Shown here one piece after another: positions 32,368-41,541 of a stretch of 64,000 nt of DNA. The notes below the pieces were generated by a model. It was not told the origin of the DNA, ran no database searches, and saw nothing but the letters and a program-made list of their open reading frames with translations. Numbering within the stretch: position 1 is the stretch's first letter; each line of letters begins with the position of its first letter. This DNA comes from Chitinophaga lutea (GTDB lineage: Bacteria > Bacteroidota > Bacteroidia > Chitinophagales > Chitinophagaceae): positions 682,001 through 746,000 of the forward strand of contig NZ_RPDH01000002.1 in NCBI RefSeq assembly GCF_003813775.1, written 5' to 3'. Made by a program: the position numbers and the translations under genes.

Positions 32368-35300
32368 TTATGGCAATCTTCTTGCCGGCAAATGATGTTC
32401 CGCACGTAGTCTGTTTTCCTCCCTTCTTGTATTTAGTTCCTCCTGTCTTAGTACAGTACCACTACCATCCGGGTCTACGCTATTTGACTGACGGGTACTT
32501 CTTTCTCCCCGAACCATATGCCTGGCATGCAGCAACTCATGCCCTAACCCTATTTTAGTTGGTCTATTTCTACTTCCATTTACATCAACGCCTCCAGCAG
32601 TTCTGTCTGGATTAAATTCAACCGTCACATCTGAACCCCTACCTCTGCTGCCGTCTTGGCGCAAATTGGCTTCCGCGCTCGACGGAGCAGCACTATTTCC
32701 ATCAGAAGTTTCAACAATCGTTGTGACACGATCAGAATTTATTAGTTCAATAACCGTCGCTGTTCCTACAGGTTTTGGCGCTGGAGACGGTCGAGCTTCA
32801 ACACTATTTGTCATTTCAACGACACCTGTCAATGCAACAGTGAATGGTTGTTGAACAGATCTTGCTTCTACAACTGTCCCATTGGAAAGCATGGCAAGCT
32901 TTACATTAGATAAGCTTTGTAAATCGTTAAACGCTTTCCTCTGGAATTCAGCACTTCCTCTTATAATTATGTCATCTGGCCCCATGCCATCCGGGTCTAT
33001 AAACCGGATCGGATTGTCAAACACATAATTGTAAGGTGAGTGCCTGCGCATCTTTTCTGATAACGGATCAATCACATGCCACCGCCCAATCTGCTGATCA
33101 TACATCCTCGCCACGTAATCATACCATTCCAGCCCACTGTTGTCTCCGAACTCCCCATTCTGCAATTCCTTCCCGTTATACCCGTACTTATTCTGCTCCA
33201 GCTTATTCATGGCCTTGGTCGACAACCCCGCCATCGTCAACCCAAACGGATAATAATGCGTCTCCTCCAGCACCGGCCCCGGGTTATTCAGCACGGTCAA
33301 ATTATCAAAGAACACATCCTGCGGCGTCTCATTACTGGTATACACATACAGGAACCCGCCGCTCTTCATCACCATCTTATCCTGCGCCAGCGTCTGCAAC
33401 TGGTCGGGCTCCGCTTTCACCTGCTTCACCCCGCTATTTTCCTCTACTAAGTTAAACTTATCGTCAAACAGCGCAAAATTCAGGTAGGCTTTCGGGCGGT
33501 TGGCCTGCGCCGGGTCGACCGGTTCTTTTTCCTTCATTCGCTGATAGCCGTCGTTGATGAACTGGTCGTTAAACGGGGTGCGGCCGGCGCCTTCCGTGGC
33601 CATCTCCTTCTGGCTGCTGCCCGGCTGGCCGCTGCCGAAGGCACGGATAAGGGAGGCGGCCATGTCGGCGGCGGGTATCAGCGATTTATCCTGTTTACCG
33701 CCGATGGATTTGTAAAATGCTTTGGCCCCGATGGAGATCGTGTCACCCGCCATCACCTTTAGCACCAGTGAAGGGCCTATCCTTTTGTCAGGGTGCTGGC
33801 CGTTGAGTTTGGCTACCTGCTTGTTTTCCGAACCGGCGGTAGCATCCTGCGGATAACCGGCTGGTTTGACGCTCCGGCTCGATTCGATGTTGCTGAACAG
33901 CGCATTCTCCGTAGCCGAGCGCTCCGGTTCCATGCTCGCCAGGTACAGCTGCTGCTCGGTGCCTTCCGTCAGCACCATCCGCACGTTGCCCAGGTGGTCT
34001 TTGACAAAGTAATCCACTGTGTATTGCACCGGCTGGCCGCTCTGTGCAGCATTCACCCGGAAGCGGCCTTCTTCATGGCCGATGAACTGCATCGTGTCGT
34101 TCTGGTAAACAGTGCTGCCGATGTAGTCGGTACGGGTGGTTTTGACCGTAGCGCCCGTTTGATCGGTCACCGTTTTGCGGTGTTTGGTGCCCCCGGCGTC
34201 GTACACATACCGTATCGTGCCCTTCCCGGGAATCGTAATTTCATTTGGAAGGTTCAGGTGGTTGTACGTGATACCTGTGATGCCTTTGTTGTCGTCTTTG
34301 GTCAGGTTGCCGTTAACGTCGTACAGGTAGTCGTTGACGCCCCCCACGGTAACTTCCTTGAAGTCCCCCAAAACGGAACCGGTGCTGTTCACGTCATCCT
34401 TCACCCCTTTCAGCTTGTTGCCGATGCCGAGGTATTCATACCGCAAATCATCCATCGGCCCGGTGCCGCCGGCCTGCTGCATCCGCAGGATGTTGCCGTT
34501 GGCATCGTAAGCCTCGCTGGCCTGGGTGCCGTTGCCCATTGTCACATTGTATAGTGCCTGGGCATTGGTGGCCCAGTTATACGACGTGCCGGAGCCTTGG
34601 GTGAACTCCGCCTTCAGCAAGCGGTTGGCCGCATCGTAGCCGTAGCCGTAGGCATGTTTGTAGGTGGCATTGTTGGTACCGCGCCAGCGGATGCCGGCGA
34701 TGTTGCCGTTATACTGCGGGCTGTCGAAGCCATTGTCGTAGTTCAGCTCCTGCCCGAAAAAGTTGGCAGTGGCAGTGCCGTTGGCATAGGGTTTATTAAT
34801 CCCCCGCAGCCAGCCACGGATGTTGTATTCGTAATCGAGCGTTTCCAGAACTTCCGGAGACGAGCCTGATGTTCTTTTGAAGGCCTTCTGTTTCAGCTGG
34901 CCCAGGGCATCGTACTCATTGGTGGCGATGTCCACATGCGGCCGGTTGTTCAGCCTTTTACGCACCAGCACCACCCGTCCGCCATGGTCGTACTGCATCA
35001 TCGTCTGCACGGTGGTGGTGGGCGTTTGCGTGCTGCGGGGATTGCGGTGCACCAGTTTGGTGGACACCACCCGGTTGGTGAAGTCGTAGAGCGAGGTCAT
35101 CACGTCCACACCGTCAGACGCATTGTCGGTCAGCACCTGCCGTACCCGGCCTTTGTCGTCGTAGTAAGTAGTGGTGGTCAGCCATTGGTTGCTGCCGTCG
35201 AGCAGCTTCACCTTACCGCCCGTCACCATGCCTTTCACCTGCAAACTGATGGGCAAGGCGTCCAGGTAAAGCCCCGCATGGCTGATGGATTCCACCGTCA

Positions 35301-36786
35301 GGTCTTCGGCGTTTCTTTTGCCGGCAAACTCATAGTTGTCGTAGTAGGTATAGGTCAGCGGTTCCAGCTGCGCGGTGTTCAGGCCGGGCAGCGGGTTGTT
35401 GGCCGTTGTGGTTTCGGTATACAGCGTGCCGTTAGGGTCGATGAAGGCATCGGTATTGCCCCCGCCCGTGTCGAAGCCGTCGGTAAATTCGATCGTCTCG
35501 CCTGCTTTGTATTCCGCGCGGCCGTCGTGGCTGTTGACCGTCAGCTTCATCGGCGGTTTGATCACATAGCTGACCGGTACGGCGCCCGAAGGCACCTTTA
35601 AGGCGTCCTGTAACTGGGAAGGTGTTTCCGAACTCGTATAGAGGCCCGTCATGATGGGGCGGTTCAGTTCATCGTAGAGCGTCACCAGCCACTTCCCCTG
35701 GCCTCGCAGGTTGCCGTCGCGGGTAAACACCAGCCGGTCGCGGGCATCATATACCATGTCCACCGCGGCGGCGCCCGGTACCTGTTTGACGATCATCCGC
35801 TTGCGCCCGTCGTACTCGTAGCGGAAACAAAGCTCATTACGCAGCTCGTCATCCGCCAGTGACCAGCCCCGGCCAGGCAGTAGCTCCACGGCTTTGGGGG
35901 GTATCACAAACCGGAGGTTGTTCAGATCGTCGTAAATATAGTAGGTGCACAGCCAGCCCGTATGGTCGTTACCCGGCGTGGCAGCAATCTGTACTTTCTT
36001 CAGCACCACCTGCCCTTCCTTATCCTTGTATTCCACCACGCTGTTGCCTGCCTCATCGGTGGTGACATTTTTAAAGAGCTGACCATCGCCGTAAATCGCG
36101 GACGTCACCGGGATGCCGTTAGCCGGAACATCCCAGATACGAACAGCGTCCGCACTGGTATTCACCAGGTATTGCTGCGCCACGGGTTTATTACCGCCCC
36201 GCTCCACGGTGGACAAATCCTCCTTCGCCCAGCTGTTGCCCGGCGCGTAAGCACGCAGTAGGCGGTTCAGGGGCGAGGCTTCATAATCCGTCTTCGAATA
36301 AAACACGGATTCCCCCACTGTGCCGGGGTTCAGGGTACCGTTTTCATAAAACGCCTTTTGTGTATTGAAAGGATCGGTTTTAAAATTGCCCGTCCCGCTC
36401 CCCTGATCGGCGTATGGGAGATACTTCAGCACCTCCCGCCCGAAAGCATCATAGATCACCGGCGCCACCAAATCCTTCTGCCCCGGGGCCATGCCCCGCT
36501 GTACCGTTTGTATCGGCCGGCCCAATCCGTCGACGTACTGGGTAGCCTGCCGGATATCAACAGGAGAGCTTCCGGAGGCTGAAACGGCGGCCGGATCGGT
36601 CAACGGTTTGTTGGGCTCCCAGGTACGGACATAATTGATCACCGGGTTGGTGTACGCTCCGGGAACAGCCACAGGTACCGCCGTCCGGACACTCTCATCT
36701 TTAGGCTTATTTTGCGCGAATGCGCCAACGGAAAAAAACAGAAAGGGCAAAACAAATAACCGGTGCTTCATAATAGCTGAATTCAT
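32368..36786 (-). CDS. RHS polymorphic toxin (DUF6443) with M91/NleD-like metallopeptidase tip
   Basis: A 1472-residue secreted protein. After the signal peptide ([19 protein letters not shown]) comes the DUF6443 region ([33 protein letters not shown]), then many YD repeats ([41 protein letters not shown]). The RHS core ([39 protein letters not shown]) ends at about residue 1268. The last ~204 residues form the tip, with [13 protein letters not shown] (His1416, Glu1417, His1420) as zinc site and a downstream [12 protein letters not shown], as in M91 peptidases. The tip is visibly AT-richer than the GC-rich body, the usual sign of tip exchange. Start ATG 36786; ATG 36771 is the alternative. 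Confidence 0.85.
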   Translation of the reverse strand: MNSAIMKHRLFVLPFLFFSVGAFAQNKPKDESVRTAVPVAVPGAYTNPVINYVRTWEPNKPLTDPAAVSASGSSPVDIRQATQYVDGLGRPIQTVQRGMAPGQKDLVAPVIYDAFGREVLKYLPYADQGSGTGNFKTDPFNTQKAFYENGTLNPGTVGESVFYSKTDYEASPLNRLLRAYAPGNSWAKEDLSTVERGGNKPVAQQYLVNTSADAVRIWDVPANGIPVTSAIYGDGQLFKNVTTDEAGNSVVEYKDKEGQVVLKKVQIAATPGNDHTGWLCTYYIYDDLNNLRFVIPPKAVELLPGRGWSLADDELRNELCFRYEYDGRKRMIVKQVPGAAAVDMVYDARDRLVFTRDGNLRGQGKWLVTLYDELNRPIMTGLYTSSETPSQLQDALKVPSGAVPVSYVIKPPMKLTVNSHDGRAEYKAGETIEFTDGFDTGGGNTDAFIDPNGTLYTETTTANNPLPGLNTAQLEPLTYTYYDNYEFAGKRNAEDLTVESISHAGLYLDALPISLQVKGMVTGGKVKLLDGSNQWLTTTTYYDDKGRVRQVLTDNASDGVDVMTSLYDFTNRVVSTKLVHRNPRSTQTPTTTVQTMMQYDHGGRVVLVRKRLNNRPHVDIATNEYDALGQLKQKAFKRTSGSSPEVLETLDYEYNIRGWLRGINKPYANGTATANFFGQELNYDNGFDSPQYNGNIAGIRWRGTNNATYKHAYGYGYDAANRLLKAEFTQGSGTSYNWATNAQALYNVTMGNGTQASEAYDANGNILRMQQAGGTGPMDDLRYEYLGIGNKLKGVKDDVNSTGSVLGDFKEVTVGGVNDYLYDVNGNLTKDDNKGITGITYNHLNLPNEITIPGKGTIRYVYDAGGTKHRKTVTDQTGATVKTTRTDYIGSTVYQNDTMQFIGHEEGRFRVNAAQSGQPVQYTVDYFVKDHLGNVRMVLTEGTEQQLYLASMEPERSATENALFSNIESSRSVKPAGYPQDATAGSENKQVAKLNGQHPDKRIGPSLVLKVMAGDTISIGAKAFYKSIGGKQDKSLIPAADMAASLIRAFGSGQPGSSQKEMATEGAGRTPFNDQFINDGYQRMKEKEPVDPAQANRPKAYLNFALFDDKFNLVEENSGVKQVKAEPDQLQTLAQDKMVMKSGGFLYVYTSNETPQDVFFDNLTVLNNPGPVLEETHYYPFGLTMAGLSTKAMNKLEQNKYGYNGKELQNGEFGDNSGLEWYDYVARMYDQQIGRWHVIDPLSEKMRRHSPYNYVFDNPIRFIDPDGMGPDDIIIRGSAEFQRKAFNDLQSLSNVKLAMLSNGTVVEARSVQQPFTVALTGVVEMTNSVEARPSPAPKPVGTATVIELINSDRVTTIVETSDGNSAAPSSAEANLRQDGSRGRGSDVTVEFNPDRTAGGVDVNGSRNRPTKIGLGHELLHARHMVRGERSTRQSNSVDPDGSGTVLRQEELNTRREENRLRAEHHLPARRLP

Positions 36787-37001
36787 TGGTATGGGTGATT
36801 CTGCTTAAATATATTGCAGGTATGCTACTAGAAAAATCGAACAGCCCTGCAATTCAGTATAGGTTAACTATGGGCGTCAGCCGGGGAACAATCACACAAA
36901 CAACAAATCAATTCAGCTGCCGGTAGTTACAACTCGCTCAAATTTAAAACAAAATATTTAAATGAAAAGAAATTCTAATACCCTCTAACAGGTAACCCCC
37001 C
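36787..37001. other. AT-rich upstream region of the RHS gene
   Basis: About 215 bp without ORFs of coding character. On the minus strand the sequence just before the RHS start reads CCCATACCA, shared with the truncated paralogue at 30378. AAATTTGAG and similar T-rich words could host a promoter, but none fits the consensus well. Confidence 0.4.
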
Positions 37002-37037
37002 AAACAAAAAGCCTCCCGGCATTACACCGGAAGGCTT
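37002..37037 (-). terminator. Terminator of the 15-codon transcription unit
   Basis: On the minus strand AAGCCTTCCGG / CCGGGAGGCTT pairs over 11 positions with one mismatch around TGTAATG, followed by TTTTTGTTTG. It stands 43 bases after the stop codon of the tiny ORF at 37081-37128. The plus strand lacks a T tail. Confidence 0.75.
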
Positions 37038-37080
37038 CAGACGCGTCCGCGTCACAGTTTTCTTATATGGAACAGCCCGG

Positions 37081-37128
37081 TTAGGCGATACTAACCGAAG
37101 GCTTCCATGAATATCCTGTAGATTGCAT
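37081..37128 (-). CDS. 15-residue micro-ORF with a perfect Shine-Dalgarno
   Basis: The ORF encodes MQSTGYSWKPSVSIA and stops at TAA. It is preceded, five bases from the ATG, by AAGGAGGT (37133-37140), a consensus ribosome binding site that is rare in Bacteroidota. A strong terminator closes the unit, giving a predicted transcript of about 150 nt. It could encode a small peptide (signal, leader or precursor), or the sequence could act as a regulatory RNA with incidental ORF. No family was recognised. It sits between the RHS toxin gene and the exopolysaccharide locus. Confidence 0.45.
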   Translation of the reverse strand: MQSTGYSWKPSVSIA

Positions 37129-37216
37129 GAATACCTCCTTTTTTTTGATGAAGATTAAATCTACACCATTTCACCTTAAAGAAAATGTTAAAATTCAGGG
37201 AGCAAAACAACCGTAC

Positions 37217-37292
37217 GGCGCCATACCGGTTTCAGTAGCTTTTAATGGCGCCAGGGGCCGATAAATACTCATTTAAGTATTCTCCCCCTGGC
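37217..37292 (+). promoter_or_regulatory. Palindromic region upstream of wzi
   Basis: Two GGCGCC palindromes (37217-37222, 37247-37252) flank a 24-bp stretch. The second runs into a hairpin with arms GCCAGGGG (37250-37257) and CCCCTGGC (37285-37292), with an inner stem AATACT / AGTATT around CATTTA. The hairpin ends 22 bp before the wzi ATG and has no T tail, so it looks more like a regulator-binding or mRNA-structure element than a terminator. Confidence 0.45.
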
Positions 37293-37314
37293 CCCCAGCC
37301 AGTAATTTGCACGT

Positions 37315-38760
37315 ATGTTGAAACACCTGCTCATAACCATATCCATCGCAGGGACCTGTATGCCCGTTTTTGCCCAGCAAGGCGGCTTCGCGGATTCCCT
37401 GCAGCTGCAGGCCGGCACCATGGGTACCATTGCCACTAAAGACTATCTGCCGCTATGGCTCGTTTCCAAACGGTTCGGCACCATCAGCGACCGCCGCTCC
37501 GATTTGTCCACCTACCTGCGCCTGCGCAATACACACCGCTTCGGGCAGCAGGAAGACTTCTACCTGCGTTACGGCGCCAGCCTCTACAATAACAATCACT
37601 TCAAAGACGTGTTTTTTGAAGAAGCCTTCGTAAAGGCAGGCTACCGCAAATGGGAAATCAGGGCGGGCCGCTACGAAGAACTGACCGGCGATATGGACCA
37701 CGAACTATCCTCCGGCTCCTGGGGCATTAGCGGCAACGCGCTGCCCATTCCCAAAGTGGGCATCGCGCTGACGGAGTATGCGGACGTGCCTTTCACCAAC
37801 GGCTGGCTGCAGGTGAAAGGCCAGTTCAGTCACGGGTGGATGGGCAACCGGCAGTTCATTAAAGACGCCTATCTCCACGAAAAAACATTTTACCTCCGCA
37901 TCGGTAAAGAGCGGCTGCGTGTGTACGGCGGCATCCAGCACTTCGCGGTATGGGGCGGCAACCGGCCCGACCTGCCGAAGATCAAAAACTCGTTTGCCGA
38001 TTACTGGAACATCGTGATCGGCAAGGAAGGCGACGACGGCACGGTGAACAGCGACGAAATAGCGCCCAACCGCCCCGGCGACCACCGCGGCGTGGTGGAA
38101 GGCGGCATCAGCTGGGAAAACGACAAACTCCGCCTGTTACTGTATAATCAATCGATGTTCGAAACGGGACAGAACATTTCCCTCAAAAACACCGACCGCC
38201 TGCTGGGCATCGGTTACGCCAACAAAAACCCCGACGGTATCCTCAACAAACTCACGCTGGAATTCATCAACACGAAAAAGATGAACAGCTGGCATCCGCT
38301 GAACCAGCGCGAAAGTTATTACAACAACGGGGTGTACCTCACCGGCTGGGAGTACCACGACCGCATAGTGGGTACACCGCTGTTCATCAACCGCCAGCGC
38401 GGGCAGCATTATTTCAGCGATATGAAACCGTTCGACTGGAACCAGCACCGCGACTCCACCGTAAACCGCGGCTGGAACATCATCAACAACCGCGTCACCG
38501 GCCTGCATGTGGGCGGGCTGTACACCATCGGCCAGGCGCTGAAAGCGAAAACGCTGATCACCTACACGAAGAATCACGGGAATTATAACGATAAAAATTT
38601 CTCCGAAGCGCTCACCCAATGGTACACATTACAGGAAGTACAATGGCTGACGCCGGTAAAAGGTTTTACGGTCAAAGGCGGGCTGGCGTTTGACTGGGGC
38701 AACCTGGGCAACAACACCGGCTTTATGCTCGGCGCACAATGGAGCCTGGGCTCAGAGTAA
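37315..38760 (+). CDS. wzi: Capsule assembly Wzi-family outer-membrane protein
   Basis: Wzi anchors capsular polysaccharide at the cell surface. The 481-residue protein has a signal peptide (MLKHLLITISIAGTCMPVFAQ) and a beta-barrel body. Typical Wzi features are GYRKWEIRAGRYEE, HELSSGSWGISGNALPIPKVGI, FSHGWMG, AYLHEKTFYLRIG and the C-terminal FTVKGGLAFDWGNLGNNTGFMLG. Ends with a barrel-type strand (GAQWSLGSE). It begins the exopolysaccharide region, separate from the wza operon by three regulator genes. The convergent receiver gene overlaps its 3' end by 9 bp. Confidence 0.9.
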   Translation: MLKHLLITISIAGTCMPVFAQQGGFADSLQLQAGTMGTIATKDYLPLWLVSKRFGTISDRRSDLSTYLRLRNTHRFGQQEDFYLRYGASLYNNNHFKDVFFEEAFVKAGYRKWEIRAGRYEELTGDMDHELSSGSWGISGNALPIPKVGIALTEYADVPFTNGWLQVKGQFSHGWMGNRQFIKDAYLHEKTFYLRIGKERLRVYGGIQHFAVWGGNRPDLPKIKNSFADYWNIVIGKEGDDGTVNSDEIAPNRPGDHRGVVEGGISWENDKLRLLLYNQSMFETGQNISLKNTDRLLGIGYANKNPDGILNKLTLEFINTKKMNSWHPLNQRESYYNNGVYLTGWEYHDRIVGTPLFINRQRGQHYFSDMKPFDWNQHRDSTVNRGWNIINNRVTGLHVGGLYTIGQALKAKTLITYTKNHGNYNDKNFSEALTQWYTLQEVQWLTPVKGFTVKGGLAFDWGNLGNNTGFMLGAQWSLGSE

Positions 38761-39117
38761 TATTTTGCGGATGGTGGCGTGCAGGTTCCTGAACAGAAAA
38801 GGTTTGGTCACGTACCCTGCCGCGCCGTTCTTCATGGCCCTGTTCACTTCGTCGATGCCCGTTTTCGCGGTGAGCATGAGCACCGGGATGTTGCGCAACA
38901 GCTGGTCTTTCCGGAAAATATCCAGCAGTTCGTAGCCGTTCATCACCGGCATGTAAATGTCGCTGATCACCAGCTGCGGAAGGCTCTGGCGTGCCTGGCG
39001 CACACCGTCTTCCCCGTTCTCGGCCAGCAGCACATTGTATTCGTGCAGCTCCAGCAGTGTTTTCAAAGTGTCCGACAAACTGGTCTTATCTTCGATCAGG
39101 AGTATGGTGTTATTCAT
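38752..39117 (-). CDS. Single-domain response regulator (CheY-like receiver)
   Basis: A 121-residue REC domain with no output domain. Acidic pocket Glu9/Asp10 (LLIEDK), phospho-acceptor Asp53 in LVISDIYMP, Thr/Ala in LMLTAKT, and Lys in YVTKPFLF are all present. Its start overlaps the histidine kinase stop by 8 bp, so the two are translationally coupled and presumably form one phosphotransfer pair. Such REC-only proteins act by protein contact or as relay. The 3' end overlaps wzi tail-to-tail. Confidence 0.9.
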   Translation of the reverse strand: MNNTILLIEDKTSLSDTLKTLLELHEYNVLLAENGEDGVRQARQSLPQLVISDIYMPVMNGYELLDIFRKDQLLRNIPVLMLTAKTGIDEVNRAMKNGAAGYVTKPFLFRNLHATIRKILL

Positions 39118-40135
39118 GTTTGTATCTGAATGTGATGGTGAATGTTGTTCCTTTGTTTTCTTCGCTGCTCACTGCTATTTCCCCCTGGTTCATTTCCACG
39201 AACGTTTTGACGATGGCCAGCCCGAGGCCCGTTCCTTCAATACCGTCCACGTTGCTGCCGCGGAAGAAGGAATTGAACAAATGCGGGATGTCTCTGGCCG
39301 GTATGCCGATGCCGTAATCGAATACTTTGATCACACATTTGTGCTTGTGGTACCGGAGTTTGATAGCAGGGTTTTTCTTAACGGAATATTTAAAGGCATT
39401 ACCAATCAGGTTGGTCAGAATCTTCGACAGTTGGTCCTTGTCCAGCAAGACTTTCCGTGGTTCTCCCGAAATGTCCACCTCCAGCGATCTTTCATCTTTT
39501 CTTTCGGAAAAATACTGGTATTTCAGGTACTCGATCACCTTGCGGACATCTACAGGCTTTCTGTCGACTTCATAATTATTCGATACGATTTTGCTCAGCG
39601 TCAGGATCTCATCGAGCATCGTGTTGAGGTTGAAAACCTCGTGCGATATTTTCCCGATGTTGCGCGTGTAGAACTCATCCATTCTCCCCTCGCGCTGCAG
39701 GCGCGCCTCCAGCAGGTCTACCGCCGAAGCAATAGCCGTCAGCGGCGTTCTGAACTCGTGGGAGGTCATGGAAATAAAGTTGGCTTTCATCTCCTGCAAA
39801 GACCGTTCCTTTTCCAGGTGCAGGAGTTTCAGCTTCAGTTTCTGTTCTTTTTCGATGGGCTGCCCGATGGCCAGCAGATAGGCTTTCCGGTTAATGTGTA
39901 TCCGGCTCGATTTAAAATCGATGTGCTGTTTACGGCCGTTGGCTACTGCCGTAAGGATGAACGAATCGTTCAGGGGAGTTGCCGCTAACGGGTTACCGGT
40001 GAGCTGATCGCCCAGTTGTGCGATCGCTGCGTCGTTGGCTTTTTCTACTATCATCGCCGAGGGGTTAATGATCAATACGGGCGACTTGATGCCATTGAGC
40101 AAATGGTTCACCTTGATATAGTGCATTGGCTTCAT
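39110..40135 (-). CDS. Sensor histidine kinase (PAS-like, HisKA, HATPase)
   Basis: A 341-residue soluble kinase. The N-terminal ~100 residues look PAS-like (LNGIKSPVLIINPSAMIVEKANDAA). The HisKA helix contains SMTSHEFRTPLTAI with the phospho-acceptor His. The ATPase domain has an N box (KILTNLIGNAFKYS), G1 (VFDYGIGIP) and G2 (EGTGLGLAIVKTF). No membrane helix. Together with the REC-only protein and the LuxR-type regulator it probably controls the exopolysaccharide locus, as inferred from position. The in-frame ATG at 40126 is an alternative start. Confidence 0.92.
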   Translation of the reverse strand: MKPMHYIKVNHLLNGIKSPVLIINPSAMIVEKANDAAIAQLGDQLTGNPLAATPLNDSFILTAVANGRKQHIDFKSSRIHINRKAYLLAIGQPIEKEQKLKLKLLHLEKERSLQEMKANFISMTSHEFRTPLTAIASAVDLLEARLQREGRMDEFYTRNIGKISHEVFNLNTMLDEILTLSKIVSNNYEVDRKPVDVRKVIEYLKYQYFSERKDERSLEVDISGEPRKVLLDKDQLSKILTNLIGNAFKYSVKKNPAIKLRYHKHKCVIKVFDYGIGIPARDIPHLFNSFFRGSNVDGIEGTGLGLAIVKTFVEMNQGEIAVSSEENKGTTFTITFRYKHE

Positions 40136-40501
40136 GCTTGTCTTAATGGTTTTCCTCAGGTTTTACAGGTCTCTTCTTGCGATAAGGTCGCCTGATCTGA
40201 TATGGTTCCGGGTTTTCACGGTGTATAATGGATAAGTAAGATAGCAATTGTATTCCGCACTTTAACAGGAAACTTGAATTTTTATTGTAGATTGTGGATA
40301 AAATGAGATATAATTCTACAACTAATATGTTTTTCTCATATTACTTACTCAAGTAAGTAAAACAGCAGTAGCCCCGGTTTCGTTACTTATCAATTAAATT
40401 AAACAGCTGTTAGAGCTTTTGAAAAAAATTGGAATTAAATTTGATATACATGCAGCCTTGGACCATATCGCTATGACAACTGTATTAACGTCACCCGTAA
40501 T
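40136..40501. promoter_or_regulatory. Divergent intergenic region between kinase and LuxR-type regulator, with palindrome
   Basis: A 366-bp AT-rich region without genes. It carries a perfect 9-bp inverted repeat TTACTTACT / AGTAAGTAA with a 2-bp centre at 40341-40360, about 140 bp before the LuxR-type gene. Related TACT...AGTA symmetries occur in front of wza, so this may be a binding site for the regulator. Confidence 0.5.
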
Positions 40502-41134
40502 ATGATATCGATCGGAATTATTGAGGATAACCATTTCCAGCTGAATAATTACAAGGAGTTTCTAGAAGATTTCCAGGAATGCAAAGTCGTTTTTGCATGC
40601 CGTTCCATGGAAGAATTCAAGACATTGCCATACAAAGATCCGGATGTAAAAGCCATATTACTCGACATCTCGCTGCCGGGCGAATCCGGTATCAGCGGCA
40701 TGGATGAACTCAAGCGCGTGTACCCGGAAGCGAAGATCATCATCCTTTCCGGGCACGACGGCAAACAGTATGTGATTGAATCCATCATGAAAGGCGCCAG
40801 CGGCTATATCATCAAAACCAGCCGCCTGATGGAAATCTATCATTCCATCATCGACGCCATCAACCAGGGCGGCACTTTATCTCCCCGCGCCGCTCACCTC
40901 CTCATCGATCATGTAAGCAAAGACCCGCTCGAAAGCGTGAAAGACAAACTCACCAAACGCGAGTACGAATTGCTGCACCTCCTCAAAGACGGACACACCT
41001 ACAAGGAAATGGCCGAAAAGCTGTTCGTGACCGTATTCACCGTTAACCAGCACCTGAAAAAAATTTACCAGAAACTGAATGTCACTTCCAAGTCGGAGCT
41101 GATCTCGAAAATCTGGTCGAACAACCTTTACTGA
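40502..41134 (+). CDS. NarL/LuxR-type response regulator
   Basis: A 210-residue two-domain regulator. The receiver domain shows GIIEDNH (acidic pair), the phospho-acceptor Asp57 in AILLDISLPGESGI, ILSGH and the lysine in YIIKTS. The C-terminal HTH LuxR domain (about 145-210) contains LTKREYELLHLLKDGHTYKEMAEKL and the recognition helix VFTVNQHLKKIYQKL. It stands upstream of wza in the same direction, with 407 bp between, and is the likely direct regulator of exopolysaccharide genes. The kinase that phosphorylates it is probably the neighbouring divergent one. Confidence 0.93.
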   Translation: MISIGIIEDNHFQLNNYKEFLEDFQECKVVFACRSMEEFKTLPYKDPDVKAILLDISLPGESGISGMDELKRVYPEAKIIILSGHDGKQYVIESIMKGASGYIIKTSRLMEIYHSIIDAINQGGTLSPRAAHLLIDHVSKDPLESVKDKLTKREYELLHLLKDGHTYKEMAEKLFVTVFTVNQHLKKIYQKLNVTSKSELISKIWSNNLY

Positions 41135-41541
41135 CTGCCATTGTATCACGTATCCGGCAGGGTGACGCATGTAATACAAAAGCCGGAGAAAACATCCGTG
41201 ATGCTGCGATATGGTTGATCCGTGTCATACCGTTGTACTGGCTGCATGCCGTGCATGCACATGCAATGTTGTGGAACGATGAAACCTTGTACCCATAAGC
41301 ATTCCGCCCGGAAACAAATACCCTGTTCCCGCATAAAAAAGCAGCTCCGCAGCGATAAAAAATGCATCGCGTAACATTGCGTTAACATGCCACACTGATC
41401 CACTACTTTAATGAGTAGGTACATTTCATCACGCGGCCCGATTTATACTCTTGTGAGTAGTTCCATAAAGATGCGTGTAGTTTAATATTGCATTGTAATT
41501 CTTATGATTCTTCATAGGGCTTTATCATCAAATACGATTAG
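41135..41541 (+). promoter_or_regulatory. Long wza leader/promoter region with two TACT-N6-AGTA sites
   Basis: No gene in 407 bp. Two inverted repeats, CTACT-TTAATG-AGTAG (41403-41418) and TACTC-TTGT-GAGTA (41446-41459), share the arms TACT-N6-AGTA and lie centre to centre exactly 42 bp apart, about four DNA turns. A weak -7-like word TAGTTTAA follows near 41480. The pattern fits a dimeric regulator binding on one face of the helix. Confidence 0.5.

Noticed and set aside
41222-41275. TGCATG-rich palindromic stretch after the LuxR-type gene as terminator
   Set aside because: Several overlapping TGCATG words occur, but there is no single strong stem followed by a T run.
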